A stretch of DNA of 64,000 nucleotides from Vreelandella piezotolerans (GTDB lineage Bacteria; Pseudomonadota; Gammaproteobacteria; Pseudomonadales; Halomonadaceae), in the NCBI RefSeq assembly GCF_012427705.1, contig NZ_CP048602.1, positions 2,790,001 to 2,854,000 of the forward strand, written 5' to 3'. Shown here piece by piece: positions 52,266 to 60,478 of this stretch. Both the position numbers and the translations under genes were made by a program. Numbering within the stretch: the first letter of the stretch is position 1; each line of letters begins with the position of its first letter. The notes below the pieces were generated by a model. That model did not search any database, was not told the origin of the DNA, and was given only the letters and a program-made list of their open reading frames with translations.

Positions 52266-53483
52266 ATGATTGCCACCGCTACCACCGTTTTTCGACCCTT
52301 GTTACGGCTGGGGCTTATTCCTCAAATCGTCATCGGTATTGTCGCTGGGGTGCTGTTGGCCCTACTCGTACCCGACATAGCCAGCGATGTAGCGCTTCTC
52401 GGGCAGCTTTTCATTGCCGCGCTGCAAGCCGTGGCGCCTATTTTGGTCTTCGTACTGGTGGCGGCGGCCATTGCCGCCCATCAGGCGGGCCAGCCGACCC
52501 ATATTCGCTCGGTGCTCTTACTCTACGTCGCAGGTACGCTGATTGCCGCGTTGATTGCCGTAGCCGCAAGCTTCGCACTTCCCACGGAGCTGGCCTTGGA
52601 TGCGGGACAAGTCGACGGCAACCCGCCGAGCGATATTTTCACCGTGCTGCGTGACTTACTGCTCAACGCGGTGGCGAACCCTGTGACGGCTCTGATGGAC
52701 GCCAATTTCATCGCCATTCTGGCCTGGGCCATTGGTTTGGGGTTGACACTTCGCCAGGCCAGCGACACGACTCGCCAAGCGCTGAGCGATTTATCCGCCG
52801 CCATTACGCGTATCGTCACCCTGGTGATTCGCCTGGCCCCCCTGGGTATTTTCGGCTTAGTGGCCGGTACACTCGCGGAGTCTGGCGTTCAGGCACTGCT
52901 GAACTACGCCCAGCTATTGGGGGTGATCGTTGGCTGTATGCTGTTCGTTGCGCTAGTAAGTAACCCGCTATTGGTCTACTTGGCTACCCGCCAAAATCCT
53001 TACCCGCTGGTGTTTGCCTGCCTGCGGGGCAGCGCCATTACGGCGTTTTTCACTCGCAGCTCGGCGGCCAACATTCCGGTCAACCTGGAACTTTGCCGCC
53101 GTTTGGACCTGGATGCCGACACCTACGCGATCTCCATTCCGTTAGGTGCCACCATCAATATGTGCGGCGCGGCGATCACCATTACCGTGATTACGCTGGC
53201 GACTACGCACACCCTGGGAATTAGCGTGGATTTCCCCACCGCGCTGCTGCTCTGCATCGTATCGGCTCTGGCGGCCTGCGGTGTGTCTGGCGTGGCGGGC
53301 GGTTCGTTGATGCTGATTCCCATGGCCGCCAGCCTGTTCGGCATTCCGACCGAAGTGGCCATGCAGGCCGTCGCCATTGGCTTTGTGATTAGCGTGGTGC
53401 AAGACTCTACCGAAACGGCGCTCAACTCCTCCACCGATGTGCTGTTTACCGCCGCCGCCTGTCGAGCGCGTAAGCCTGATTAA
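52266..53483 (+). CDS. sstT: Serine/threonine:sodium symporter SstT
   Basis: The 405-residue carrier belongs to the dicarboxylate/amino-acid:cation symporter family, with eight helices and two re-entrant loops. The substrate-binding serine-rich loop is [20 protein letters not shown] and the C-terminal binding helix is [20 protein letters not shown]. The SstT type is indicated by [25 protein letters not shown] sequence (here [14 protein letters not shown]). It imports Ser/Thr with Na. It is a separate unit from the XRE-azlCD genes, with 79 bases between. Confidence 0.92.
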   Translation: MIATATTVFRPLLRLGLIPQIVIGIVAGVLLALLVPDIASDVALLGQLFIAALQAVAPILVFVLVAAAIAAHQAGQPTHIRSVLLLYVAGTLIAALIAVAASFALPTELALDAGQVDGNPPSDIFTVLRDLLLNAVANPVTALMDANFIAILAWAIGLGLTLRQASDTTRQALSDLSAAITRIVTLVIRLAPLGIFGLVAGTLAESGVQALLNYAQLLGVIVGCMLFVALVSNPLLVYLATRQNPYPLVFACLRGSAITAFFTRSSAANIPVNLELCRRLDLDADTYAISIPLGATINMCGAAITITVITLATTHTLGISVDFPTALLLCIVSALAACGVSGVAGGSLMLIPMAASLFGIPTEVAMQAVAIGFVISVVQDSTETALNSSTDVLFTAAACRARKPD

Positions 53484-53504
53484 CGCTCCTTTGTGGCTCG
53501 TCGA

Positions 53505-53510
53505 TTGACA
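53505..53510 (+). promoter_or_regulatory. Perfect -35-like TTGACA before the XRE-cupin gene
   Basis: TTGACA matches the sigma-70 -35 consensus. The -10 would fall in the palindrome: TATAGA at 53526-53531 (15-base spacing) or TAGAAC at 53528-53533 (17-base spacing). The palindrome therefore overlaps the promoter core. Confidence 0.55.
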
Positions 53511-53512
53511 GA

Positions 53513-53554
53513 TCGCTGTTCCTTATATAGAACGTTCTATAAAAGGAACAGCGA
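53513..53554. promoter_or_regulatory. 42-bp near-perfect palindrome upstream of the XRE-cupin-azlCD operon
   Basis: The arms are 21 bp with no spacer. I count one mismatched pair (53525/53542), and a perfect 16-bp centre TATAGAACGTTCTATA at 53526-53541. It overlaps the -10 region and lies 9 bases before the XRE-cupin ATG. It is most likely the operator of the XRE-cupin regulator, giving autoregulation. Its length is unusual for such an operator, and the transcript could also form a hairpin near its 5' end. Confidence 0.75.
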
Positions 53555-53562
53555 AGACGTCC

Positions 53563-54093
53563 ATGGACGAGCACTCTCTTGTTACGCTAGGCCAACACCT
53601 CCAAGCGCTTCGTAAAGCGCAGGATTTATCGCTCTCGCAACTTGCCAACGCGGCGGGCATCGCGAAATCCAACCTATGCCGCTTAGAGCAAGGCAATGGC
53701 AACCCGACGCTCGACACGATCTGGCGGCTGGCCGTCCAACTCAACGTTCCGTTTGGCACCCTAGTTGCACCGATTAGCGTGCCGCTCGGCGAGGATGGCG
53801 TGCAGGTACAGTTGATTGACCAAGGTAAAGGCGCATCACAGGTAGATGCCTACTGGATGCGCTGCGCGCCCCACACCCTGCGCCACGCCGAGGCCCACAC
53901 ACCGGGCACCCAAGAGACGCTGACGCTGATCAGCGGCTATTTGGAAGCCGGACCAGAAGGCGCAACGCTCTCGCTCGCTCCCGGCGATAGCGTCACTTTC
54001 CCCGCCGATCAGCCACACCTTTACCGCACTCAGGCGGCAGAAGCCACTCTGCTGCTCACCGTCACCTACGGGCTAGAGGGCACCCGCTCATGA
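53563..54093 (+). CDS. XRE-family regulator with cupin domain
   Basis: The 176-residue protein has an N-terminal XRE helix-turn-helix (LGQHLQALRKAQDLSLSQLANAAG followed by SNLCRLEQGNGNPTLDTIWRLA) and a C-terminal cupin barrel (LRHAEAHTPGTQETLTLISG to SVTFPADQPHLYRTQ) for effector sensing. ATGA overlap with azlC indicates that it controls this branched-chain amino-acid exporter. The ribosome site is weak, since AAGGA is about 15 bases from ATG, which may let the palindrome affect translation. Confidence 0.9.
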   Translation: MDEHSLVTLGQHLQALRKAQDLSLSQLANAAGIAKSNLCRLEQGNGNPTLDTIWRLAVQLNVPFGTLVAPISVPLGEDGVQVQLIDQGKGASQVDAYWMRCAPHTLRHAEAHTPGTQETLTLISGYLEAGPEGATLSLAPGDSVTFPADQPHLYRTQAAEATLLLTVTYGLEGTRS

Positions 54094-54830
54094 GCCAGCC
54101 AGCCGATCACACCGTTAACGCCCAGCACTCATCGCTGCGCTCTGCCTTACAGGGTGTGCGTGAAGCCATTCCGCTACTAGGCGGCTATATTCCAGTCGCG
54201 CTCTCGTTTGGTTTGGTCGCGACGCAGGCCGATTTCACCACCTGGGAAGCCGCCGCCATTTCAGCACTGATCTATGCGGGTGCGTCGCAGTTTCTGTTCG
54301 TGGGCATGATTGCCGCGGGCGCACCGCTGTGGCTGGTGGTCATCATGACGCTGCTCATCAACGTGCGCCACGTGGTGTACGGCCCCAATTTGGCCGCGCT
54401 GCTGCCCCGCAGCCGCCACTGGCCTTGGTTGATGCACGGCCTGACCGACCAAGTCTTTGCCTTGGCACTCACACGGCTACCCCAGCTACCGGAAGTCAAG
54501 CGGTTCAGTTGGTTCGTGGGTGCCTCGCTGCTGGCTTGGGCGGTGTGGATCATCGGTACCATCGTCGGCGCGTCCGGCGGCGAGGCGGTCACCGCCCGCT
54601 GGCCGCTGCTGGGGGAGATCATGCCCTTCGCCCTTCCAGCCCTATTTCTTACCATGGTGGCACCGCGCTTTACCGACCAGCGCTGGGCCGCCGCCATGCT
54701 GTGTACCATCCTTGCCGCGCTGGCCTTGAACTTGGCCGGGTGGAGCAATGTCGCGATTCCGCTGGCCGCCGCCTGCGGCGCGCTGTGCTTTTATACGGTC
54801 ACGTTCCAACCACGGAGGAGCCGCCCATGA
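54090..54830 (+). CDS. azlC: AzlC-family amino-acid exporter large subunit
   Basis: The 246-residue protein has about six helices with the family sequence LGGYIPVALSFGLVATQADFTTWEAAAISALIYAGASQFL. AzlC works with AzlD to export branched-chain amino acids or analogues. It starts and ends with ATGA overlaps with the regulator and azlD. Confidence 0.9.
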   Translation: MSQPADHTVNAQHSSLRSALQGVREAIPLLGGYIPVALSFGLVATQADFTTWEAAAISALIYAGASQFLFVGMIAAGAPLWLVVIMTLLINVRHVVYGPNLAALLPRSRHWPWLMHGLTDQVFALALTRLPQLPEVKRFSWFVGASLLAWAVWIIGTIVGASGGEAVTARWPLLGEIMPFALPALFLTMVAPRFTDQRWAAAMLCTILAALALNLAGWSNVAIPLAAACGALCFYTVTFQPRRSRP

Positions 54831-55162
54831 GCAGCACCATGTGGATCGCCGTCATTATCTGCGCACTCGGCACGTTGCTGATGCGAGTGGTGCCCTTTTT
54901 ATGGATGCAGCGCCGTCTTGGTAGCGCAGCGGGCATGAATGCCATGCCCCAATGGCTGGTGATTCTGGGCCCGATGATGATTGCCGCCGTGTTGGGCGTC
55001 TCGATCGTACCGGTCAACCCCAACGCCATCTCTTGGCTCGCCACAGCGATAGGCCTTGGCGTCACGCTATTGGTGTGGCGACGGCTGCGCTCACTGGGCT
55101 GGCCGGTGGCCGCCGGGGTGGCGATGTTTGGTGCAGTAGAGGTAGCGGCTGCTCTCCTTTGA
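54827..55162 (+). CDS. azlD: AzlD-family amino-acid exporter small subunit
   Basis: This 111-residue membrane protein has four helices and the AzlD sequence LGTLLMRVVPFLWMQRRL followed by MPQWLVILGPMMIAAVLGVS. Its start at 54827 overlaps the azlC stop as ATGA and follows GGAGGA. A longer upstream reading in this frame overlaps azlC and is not used. Confidence 0.9.
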   Translation: MSSTMWIAVIICALGTLLMRVVPFLWMQRRLGSAAGMNAMPQWLVILGPMMIAAVLGVSIVPVNPNAISWLATAIGLGVTLLVWRRLRSLGWPVAAGVAMFGAVEVAAALL

Positions 55163-55200
55163 GAGCGCGGCGACTGACGCACCCCCGCCCAATCACAACT

Positions 55201-55219
55201 GATAACTATTTGCATTAAA
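55201..55219. promoter_or_regulatory. Fur-box-like site upstream of the siderophore transport operon
   Basis: The sequence GATAACTATTTGCATTAAA agrees with the 19-bp Fur consensus (GATAATGATAATCATTATC) at 12 of 19 positions. It lies 71 bases before the MFS start in an otherwise gene-free gap. Iron-dependent repression of the operon that follows is therefore likely. Confidence 0.6.
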
Positions 55220-55289
55220 TACCTTTAACATGGCATCATCCCCCTCTGGCTAAGGCGTCATAGCAGCACGTCTGCTTTGCCATATCCCC

Positions 55290-56774
55290 ATGACATCTCA
55301 GAAAGCGGGTTTCATGCCGAACGCGACCTCCAACGGCAAAAAAGTGCTGATCAGCGTGCTACTGGGCACCTTTACCGTCAGCCTCAATAACAGCGCTCTT
55401 AACCTAGCCGTCGCTGACCTCATGGTGACGTTTAACGCTAGCGCCACCCAGGTCAGCTGGGTGGTGACCATCTTTATGATTGCCATGGCGATGACAATGC
55501 CGCTAACGGGCTATTTAGCGGGCAGATGGGGGCGAAAAACGGTTTACCTCGTGGGCCTGTGCGGTTTTTTGGCCGGCTCGGGGCTGGGTGCCTTTGCGCC
55601 ACATCTCAATGGCATCATCGTAGCCCGAGGCGTGCAAGGAATCGCCGCTGGCTTGATGATTCCGCTGTCTCTGTCGTTGATTTTTTCTGCTTACCCGCGC
55701 GAACAGCGGGGACGGGCCAGCGGTGTGTGGGGCTTTGCCGTGATGATGGCGCCCGCCATCGGACCGGCGGTGGGAGGGCTACTGCTGGAGGTCAGCCAGT
55801 GGCGCGCCCTGTTTTTGATGAATATGCCCTTCGCGATCCTAGGGCTGATATGCGGCTATCGTTATTTATCCGCCGACTCGCGGCCGCCTCGACGCCAGTT
55901 TGACTTACCGGGCTTTTGTCTCATCACGCTGGGTATCGGGGGCGTACTGCTGTCTCTCAACGGCGTTGAAACGTTATCAGACCTGTTGCGTCCCGCTACT
56001 CTCGTACCGCTCCTGCTAGGTGCCATCGCGTTAACGCTGTTCATACGCGTCGAGCGACAGCAGGCTCAGCCGCTACTCGACCTGTCACTGTTTCACCACC
56101 CTCGCTTTCGCTACAGCGTGCTGCTCGCCTGTTTGCAATCGATCATCCTGTTTGGATGCATCTTGTTAATCCCTCTGTGGATGCAGAACACGCTGGGCTT
56201 TAGCCCGCTGACGACAGGCCTCGTGTTTCTCGCCACTGCGCTGGCTGCCGCTGCCTGTTCGCCCATTGCAGGCCGCTGTATCGACCGGGCACCCCCTCAA
56301 TGGTGTATTGGTTTAGGCCTGATTGCCACGGTCATCAGCTTGATAGGCCTCGGCACGCTGAGCGCGGCTACCTCCGTTTGGATCATTGCAGCCTGGATGG
56401 GGCTTCGCGGCATGGGGTTGGGGTTCGCTTACTTACCAGCGACCACGGTGGGCATGAAAGATCTTCCTGAGCAGCAGGTGGCCCAGGCCTCGGCCATGAA
56501 CAACATGGCGCGTCGACTCGTCTCCTCACTCGGAGTGGTCGCCCTATCGGTCTACTACGACATGAGTGTACGAGCATCCCTGGACCTGGGCATCGCCTAC
56601 TCCGAGGCCAGCGCCTCTGCCCTGCACGTGTCCTTTCTTGTCTTGGCGGGTATCGCGCTGGCATGTCTCCCTCTGGCGTGGGTACTGGGGCGCACAGGTG
56701 CCTCGTTGAACATGGCGATACCTTCCTCCTCAAACGGCCAGCCGCAAACGTCGCTTCAAGGAAGAGCCAAATGA
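55290..56774 (+). CDS. MFS (DHA2-type) transporter, probable siderophore exporter
   Basis: The 494-residue protein has about fourteen helices. Motif A is GYLAGRWGRKTVYLVGLCGF and motif C-like GVWGFAVMMAPAIGPAVGGL follows. It is the first gene of a Fur-boxed operon with a siderophore-binding protein and FecCD permeases, as YhcA/SbnD exporters are in achromobactin and staphyloferrin B loci. The start may be the ATG at 55314 instead; neither has a strong ribosome site. It overlaps the next gene as ATGA. Confidence 0.85.
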   Translation: MTSQKAGFMPNATSNGKKVLISVLLGTFTVSLNNSALNLAVADLMVTFNASATQVSWVVTIFMIAMAMTMPLTGYLAGRWGRKTVYLVGLCGFLAGSGLGAFAPHLNGIIVARGVQGIAAGLMIPLSLSLIFSAYPREQRGRASGVWGFAVMMAPAIGPAVGGLLLEVSQWRALFLMNMPFAILGLICGYRYLSADSRPPRRQFDLPGFCLITLGIGGVLLSLNGVETLSDLLRPATLVPLLLGAIALTLFIRVERQQAQPLLDLSLFHHPRFRYSVLLACLQSIILFGCILLIPLWMQNTLGFSPLTTGLVFLATALAAAACSPIAGRCIDRAPPQWCIGLGLIATVISLIGLGTLSAATSVWIIAAWMGLRGMGLGFAYLPATTVGMKDLPEQQVAQASAMNNMARRLVSSLGVVALSVYYDMSVRASLDLGIAYSEASASALHVSFLVLAGIALACLPLAWVLGRTGASLNMAIPSSSNGQPQTSLQGRAK

Positions 56775-57751
56775 TCCCCTTTCAAACGCACCGAATCACC
56801 TGGCGACCTTCATTGGGCAAAACGCTGCTGAGCATTGCCTTCGTCGTGAGCTTGATGGGCGCTACCTGTGCCGCCCAACCCCTTAGGAGCCAAACATCCT
56901 CCGTTGAACGCGTCGTAACGCTTTACCAAGGAGCCACCGATAGCGCCGTCGCCTTGGGGATCACTCCCATTGGCGTGGTGGACTCATGGTTGGAAAAACC
57001 CATGTATCGCTACCTGCGCGACGAATTAAACGACGTGCCGCACGTGGGCCTGGAAACACAGCCAAACTTGGAAAAAATCGCTTGGCTGAACCCTGATGTC
57101 ATCGTGGCCACGGATTTTCGTCATCAGAGAATACGGCCGTTGCTGACAGCCATTGCCCCCACTGCCACGGCCGATAACGTTTATGACTTCAAAGAGACGC
57201 TGACCCTGGTGGCTGATGCCACAGGTCGCGAGGAAGCAGCCAATGCGTTACTGCGCGATTGGGCGACACGTGTCGACGACTTTCACCGACAGATAGCAGA
57301 CGCGCTCGGAGACGCGTGGCCGCAAAAAGTCGCGGTGATCCGCTTCAAAAGTGATCACCTGCGTATCTACTCGGGCGGCTTTGCAGGCTATATTCTCGAC
57401 GAGCTAGGGTTCGAACAACCCGACACCTTGAACACGCACGGGTGGGGCATGAAGCTTTCCAGCACGGAGAACATCCCTATGTTGGATGCCGATGTCATTT
57501 TCGTGCTGCTGGAGCCGGACCCCGCCATTCTCGATAACTACCAGCACTGGTCGTCCCACCCTTTGTGGCAGCAGCTAGAGGCCGTCGAACATCAGCGGGT
57601 ATTCGAAGTCGACCCCGTCAACTGGATGATGGGCGGCGGTATACTCGCCGCCAATGCCATGCTCGATGACCTGTATCGCCACTATGGTCTTGAAGGCATC
57701 GAGCAAGGTGATGCGCTTGCTAGCCGCCAGGAGACGCAGGATGCTAGATAG
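56771..57751 (+). CDS. Siderophore-binding periplasmic protein
   Basis: The 326-residue FecB/FhuD-type protein has a signal peptide (LLSIAFVVSLMGATCAAQ) and the bilobed binding fold with SVERVVTLYQGATDSAVALGI in lobe one and PNLEKIAWLNPDVIVATDF. It delivers an Fe-siderophore to the FecCD permease below. ATG overlaps the MFS stop as ATGA with AAGGAAG upstream. The nearest analogue is CbrA of achromobactin uptake, by context. Confidence 0.88.
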   Translation: MIPFQTHRITWRPSLGKTLLSIAFVVSLMGATCAAQPLRSQTSSVERVVTLYQGATDSAVALGITPIGVVDSWLEKPMYRYLRDELNDVPHVGLETQPNLEKIAWLNPDVIVATDFRHQRIRPLLTAIAPTATADNVYDFKETLTLVADATGREEAANALLRDWATRVDDFHRQIADALGDAWPQKVAVIRFKSDHLRIYSGGFAGYILDELGFEQPDTLNTHGWGMKLSSTENIPMLDADVIFVLLEPDPAILDNYQHWSSHPLWQQLEAVEHQRVFEVDPVNWMMGGGILAANAMLDDLYRHYGLEGIEQGDALASRQETQDAR

Positions 57752-58745
57752 CCACCTCGCTAAAAGTCTCGGGCTGCTGTTTGGGGTGATGGTGACCTGG
57801 AGCGCATTTTTAACCAGCACGCTATCAGGAACGAGCGATATTGCGTGGCACGCGCTGTGGTCAACCTTACATCACTATGATCCCGGCAATGTCGCACACA
57901 TCATCCTCATCACCGAGCGTCTACCGCGGGCGATCATCGCAGCGTTAGTGGGTGCGAGCCTCGCCATTGCCGGGGCTCTGATACAAACCATCACACGCAA
58001 CCCGCTGGCCTCACCTAGCATCCTAGGCATCAACGCGGGGGCCATGTTTTTTGTCGTGGTGGCCGTGTCTTTACTGCCGCTTTCAGCGCCTGCCCACTAT
58101 GTCTGGGCGGCGCTTTTCGGTGCATCGGTGGCGGCGCTCTTAGTCATTCTGCTCAGTAGAGGACGACGCGGTGAGCTATCGCCGCTGCGCGTCGTACTGG
58201 CCGGGGTGGCCGTGACGGCCATGTTCGTCGCCTTTAGCCAGGGGCTCCTGGTGATCGATCAGCAAAGCTTCGAAAGCGTGCTCTACTGGCTGGCAGGCTC
58301 GGTATCCGGGCGAGAACTTGCGCTGGTGGCTCCTTTATTACCGCTATTTGGCGCAGCGCTCCTGCTCTGCACCCTGCTGGTCCGTCATGCCAATGCGCTC
58401 TTGTTAGGCGATGACATGGCAACAGGTCTGGGGTTACAGGCCACCACGATCAAACTGCTGCTTGGGCTCGTCGTGATCGTATTGGCGGGTAGTTCCGTGG
58501 CCTTGTCGGGGATGATCGGGTTCGTAGGGTTGATCGTTCCTCACATGGCGAGGAGTCTGTTTGGTATCGATCACCGCTGGCTGTTGCCCGCCTGCGCGCT
58601 ACTGGGCGCCAGCCTTCTATTGCTGGCAGATGTGGCGTCGCGATTTTTAATTGCTCCCCAGGAGATCCCTGTAGGCGTGATGACCGCTTTGCTAGGGACG
58701 CCTTTCTTCATTTATCTGGCGCGACGCAACATGGCAGCCCAATGA
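57741..58745 (+). CDS. FecCD-type iron-siderophore permease, first subunit
   Basis: The 334-residue protein has about nine or ten helices with the family blocks ERLPRAIIAALVGASLAIAG, NPLASPSILGINAGAMFFVV and SGMIGFVGLIVPHMARSLFG. It forms a heterodimer with the next gene product. It overlaps the binding-protein stop by 11 bases and follows CAGGAGACGCAGG. Its likely ATPase partner is not encoded in this operon. Confidence 0.92.
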   Translation: MLDSHLAKSLGLLFGVMVTWSAFLTSTLSGTSDIAWHALWSTLHHYDPGNVAHIILITERLPRAIIAALVGASLAIAGALIQTITRNPLASPSILGINAGAMFFVVVAVSLLPLSAPAHYVWAALFGASVAALLVILLSRGRRGELSPLRVVLAGVAVTAMFVAFSQGLLVIDQQSFESVLYWLAGSVSGRELALVAPLLPLFGAALLLCTLLVRHANALLLGDDMATGLGLQATTIKLLLGLVVIVLAGSSVALSGMIGFVGLIVPHMARSLFGIDHRWLLPACALLGASLLLLADVASRFLIAPQEIPVGVMTALLGTPFFIYLARRNMAAQ

Positions 58746-59773
58746 CATCGCATATTTCACGCTCCTTTATCTCTTCTGAACAGCGCCATGACGATCGGTC
58801 GCTGCTCACGGTCGTCAGTTTGGCCGTTTTGCTGTTTGCCAGCGCGGGCGTATCGCTGAGCTTGGGGAGCTTTCCTACCGCGTTCGTGGACGTTGTGAAG
58901 GCGTTAGCAGCGCCGCAAAGTAGCGACATTGCGTTTATCGTTTGGGAGTTACGCCTACCGAGAATCGTGCTGGCAATCTTGGTGGGTAGCGCCTTGGCGA
59001 TGGCAGGTGCTCTCTTGCAGGGTATCGTGCGTAATCCCCTGGCGTCTCCTGACGTCATCGGCATCACGAGCGGTGCCGCCCTTGCGGCGGTTCTATTTTT
59101 AGCACTGCTTAGCAGCATCTTTAGCATTCATTGGCTGCCACTCTTTGCCATGTTGGGTGCCCTGGTATCGACCTTGCTGGTCTTTACACTCGCTTGGAAA
59201 AATGGGCTGCACCCGTCACGTATGGTACTCGTGGGCATTGGTTTGGCCGCGGCCATGGGCGCAGGCACCACGCTTTTAATCGTCATTAGCAGCGACGCTG
59301 CGGCCATGTCGGCCTACGTCTGGCTCACCGGCAGTTTGTATGCAGCCCAGTGGCGGGACGTCTATGGCTTACTGCCGTGGCTGGTGGTGACCACACCGGT
59401 ATGTTTGGCCTTCGCCCGCCATGCAGATGCCATGGCGCTGGGGGATCAGGTGGCACAAGGGCTAGGCGTCGCGGTGATACGTAGCCGAGTCATCCTACTG
59501 GCCTGCGCTGTGGTGTTGGCAGGCGCTGCGGTGGCCTATGCAGGGGCCATCAGTTTCGTGGGCTTAATAGCGCCGCATATCGCGTCTAAATTCGTGGGAC
59601 GCCATATGGCACGCCTCCTTCCCGTATCGGCGCTGGTCGGGGCACTGATCGTCCTATATGCCGATTTGCTAGGCCGGGTCGCTTTTCTTCCCAAAGACCT
59701 GCCCGCAGGCATTTTCGTGGCCGGCATCGGCGCGCCCTTCTTCGTTTATTTACTTCACCGCACGCGCTATTAG
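58742..59773 (+). CDS. FecCD-type iron-siderophore permease, second subunit
   Basis: The 343-residue protein is a second FecCD permease with RLPRIVLAILVGSALAMAGA, NPLASPDVIGITSGAAL and SFVGLIAPHIASKFVG. Its ATG overlaps the stop of the first permease as ATGA. No ATP-binding subunit follows: the next gene is an RraA-like protein, so the ATPase (CbrD equivalent) must be encoded elsewhere. Confidence 0.92.
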   Translation: MTSHISRSFISSEQRHDDRSLLTVVSLAVLLFASAGVSLSLGSFPTAFVDVVKALAAPQSSDIAFIVWELRLPRIVLAILVGSALAMAGALLQGIVRNPLASPDVIGITSGAALAAVLFLALLSSIFSIHWLPLFAMLGALVSTLLVFTLAWKNGLHPSRMVLVGIGLAAAMGAGTTLLIVISSDAAAMSAYVWLTGSLYAAQWRDVYGLLPWLVVTTPVCLAFARHADAMALGDQVAQGLGVAVIRSRVILLACAVVLAGAAVAYAGAISFVGLIAPHIASKFVGRHMARLLPVSALVGALIVLYADLLGRVAFLPKDLPAGIFVAGIGAPFFVYLLHRTRY

Positions 59774-59801
59774 CGCGCTCGAGGTAAACAAAGAGAGTCC
59801 C

Positions 59802-60425
59802 ATGTTCCATGTCCTTCCCCGTCAAGAAAACATCACCCCCCAGCAGCGGCAACGATTCGAGGACATTGCCACCTCGACACTCGGACATTTTACCGATATC
59901 GGAGCCATCGCGACCCTTCTGCCACTCAAGCGCCCTGTTCGGCTTTTAGGCACGGCCCTCACGGTACGCATTCCCCATGTGGATGGCAGCATCATCCGTG
60001 AGGCGCTGATCATGGCACGCCCAGGCGACGTGCTGGTGATCGACGTCGGCAGCGATGTTCAACGTGCCTGCTGGGGGGAGTTTCGCGCTTACGCCGCCTT
60101 ACAAAAGAGCTTGGCGGGCGTGGTGACGAATGGACCGGTCACCGACTGGGCCTATCTTTCTCAGCTGCCGCTCCCCACCTTTGCACGGGGAACAAGCCCG
60201 TTAACCACCCGGGCACTCTCGCTAGAGGGTGAAATCAATACGCCCGTCACAATCGAGGGGTGTGTCATAACCCCAGGGGATCTGGTCATTGGAGATGACG
60301 ATGGGCTCTTCGTGGTGCCTCCTCACCGCGCAGAGGCGCTAGCGAGTGCTGCAGAGGAAAAGCAGACGCAGGAGGACGAGAAGCGGCGAGCGCTGAAAGC
60401 AAACCATCCCGCTTGGTTTTGCTAA
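59802..60425 (+). CDS. RraA/HMG-aldolase family protein in a siderophore operon
   Basis: The 207-residue protein has the RraA fold, common to HMG/CHA aldolases and oxaloacetate decarboxylases: MARPGDVLVIDVGSDVQRA, WGEFRAYAALQKSLAGVV and PTFARGTSPLTTRAL. The family sequence that usually reads DGxxRD is here NGPVTD, so the conserved active-site Arg is Thr and the first Asp is Asn; the second Asp remains. It is the last gene of the transport operon, 28 bases after fecD, and precedes a terminator. Its function is unknown; a non-catalytic or altered-substrate role is possible. Confidence 0.85.
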   Translation: MFHVLPRQENITPQQRQRFEDIATSTLGHFTDIGAIATLLPLKRPVRLLGTALTVRIPHVDGSIIREALIMARPGDVLVIDVGSDVQRACWGEFRAYAALQKSLAGVVTNGPVTDWAYLSQLPLPTFARGTSPLTTRALSLEGEINTPVTIEGCVITPGDLVIGDDDGLFVVPPHRAEALASAAEEKQTQEDEKRRALKANHPAWFC

Positions 60426-60444
60426 TTCGGCATGTTGATTGAAT

Positions 60445-60475
60445 AGCCGCCTAGCAGATCTACTAGGCGGCTTTT
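60445..60475. terminator. Bidirectional terminator between convergent siderophore operons
   Basis: A perfect 10-bp stem (AGCCGCCTAG / CTAGGCGGCT) with an 8-base loop and T run separates the RraA-like gene from the IucA/IucC gene. Confidence 0.88.
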
Positions 60476-60478
60476 GAC

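Noticed and set aside
54329..54826. Long N-terminal extension of AzlD
   Set aside because: It lies entirely inside azlC, and the internal ATG at 54827 has both a ribosome site and an ATGA overlap.
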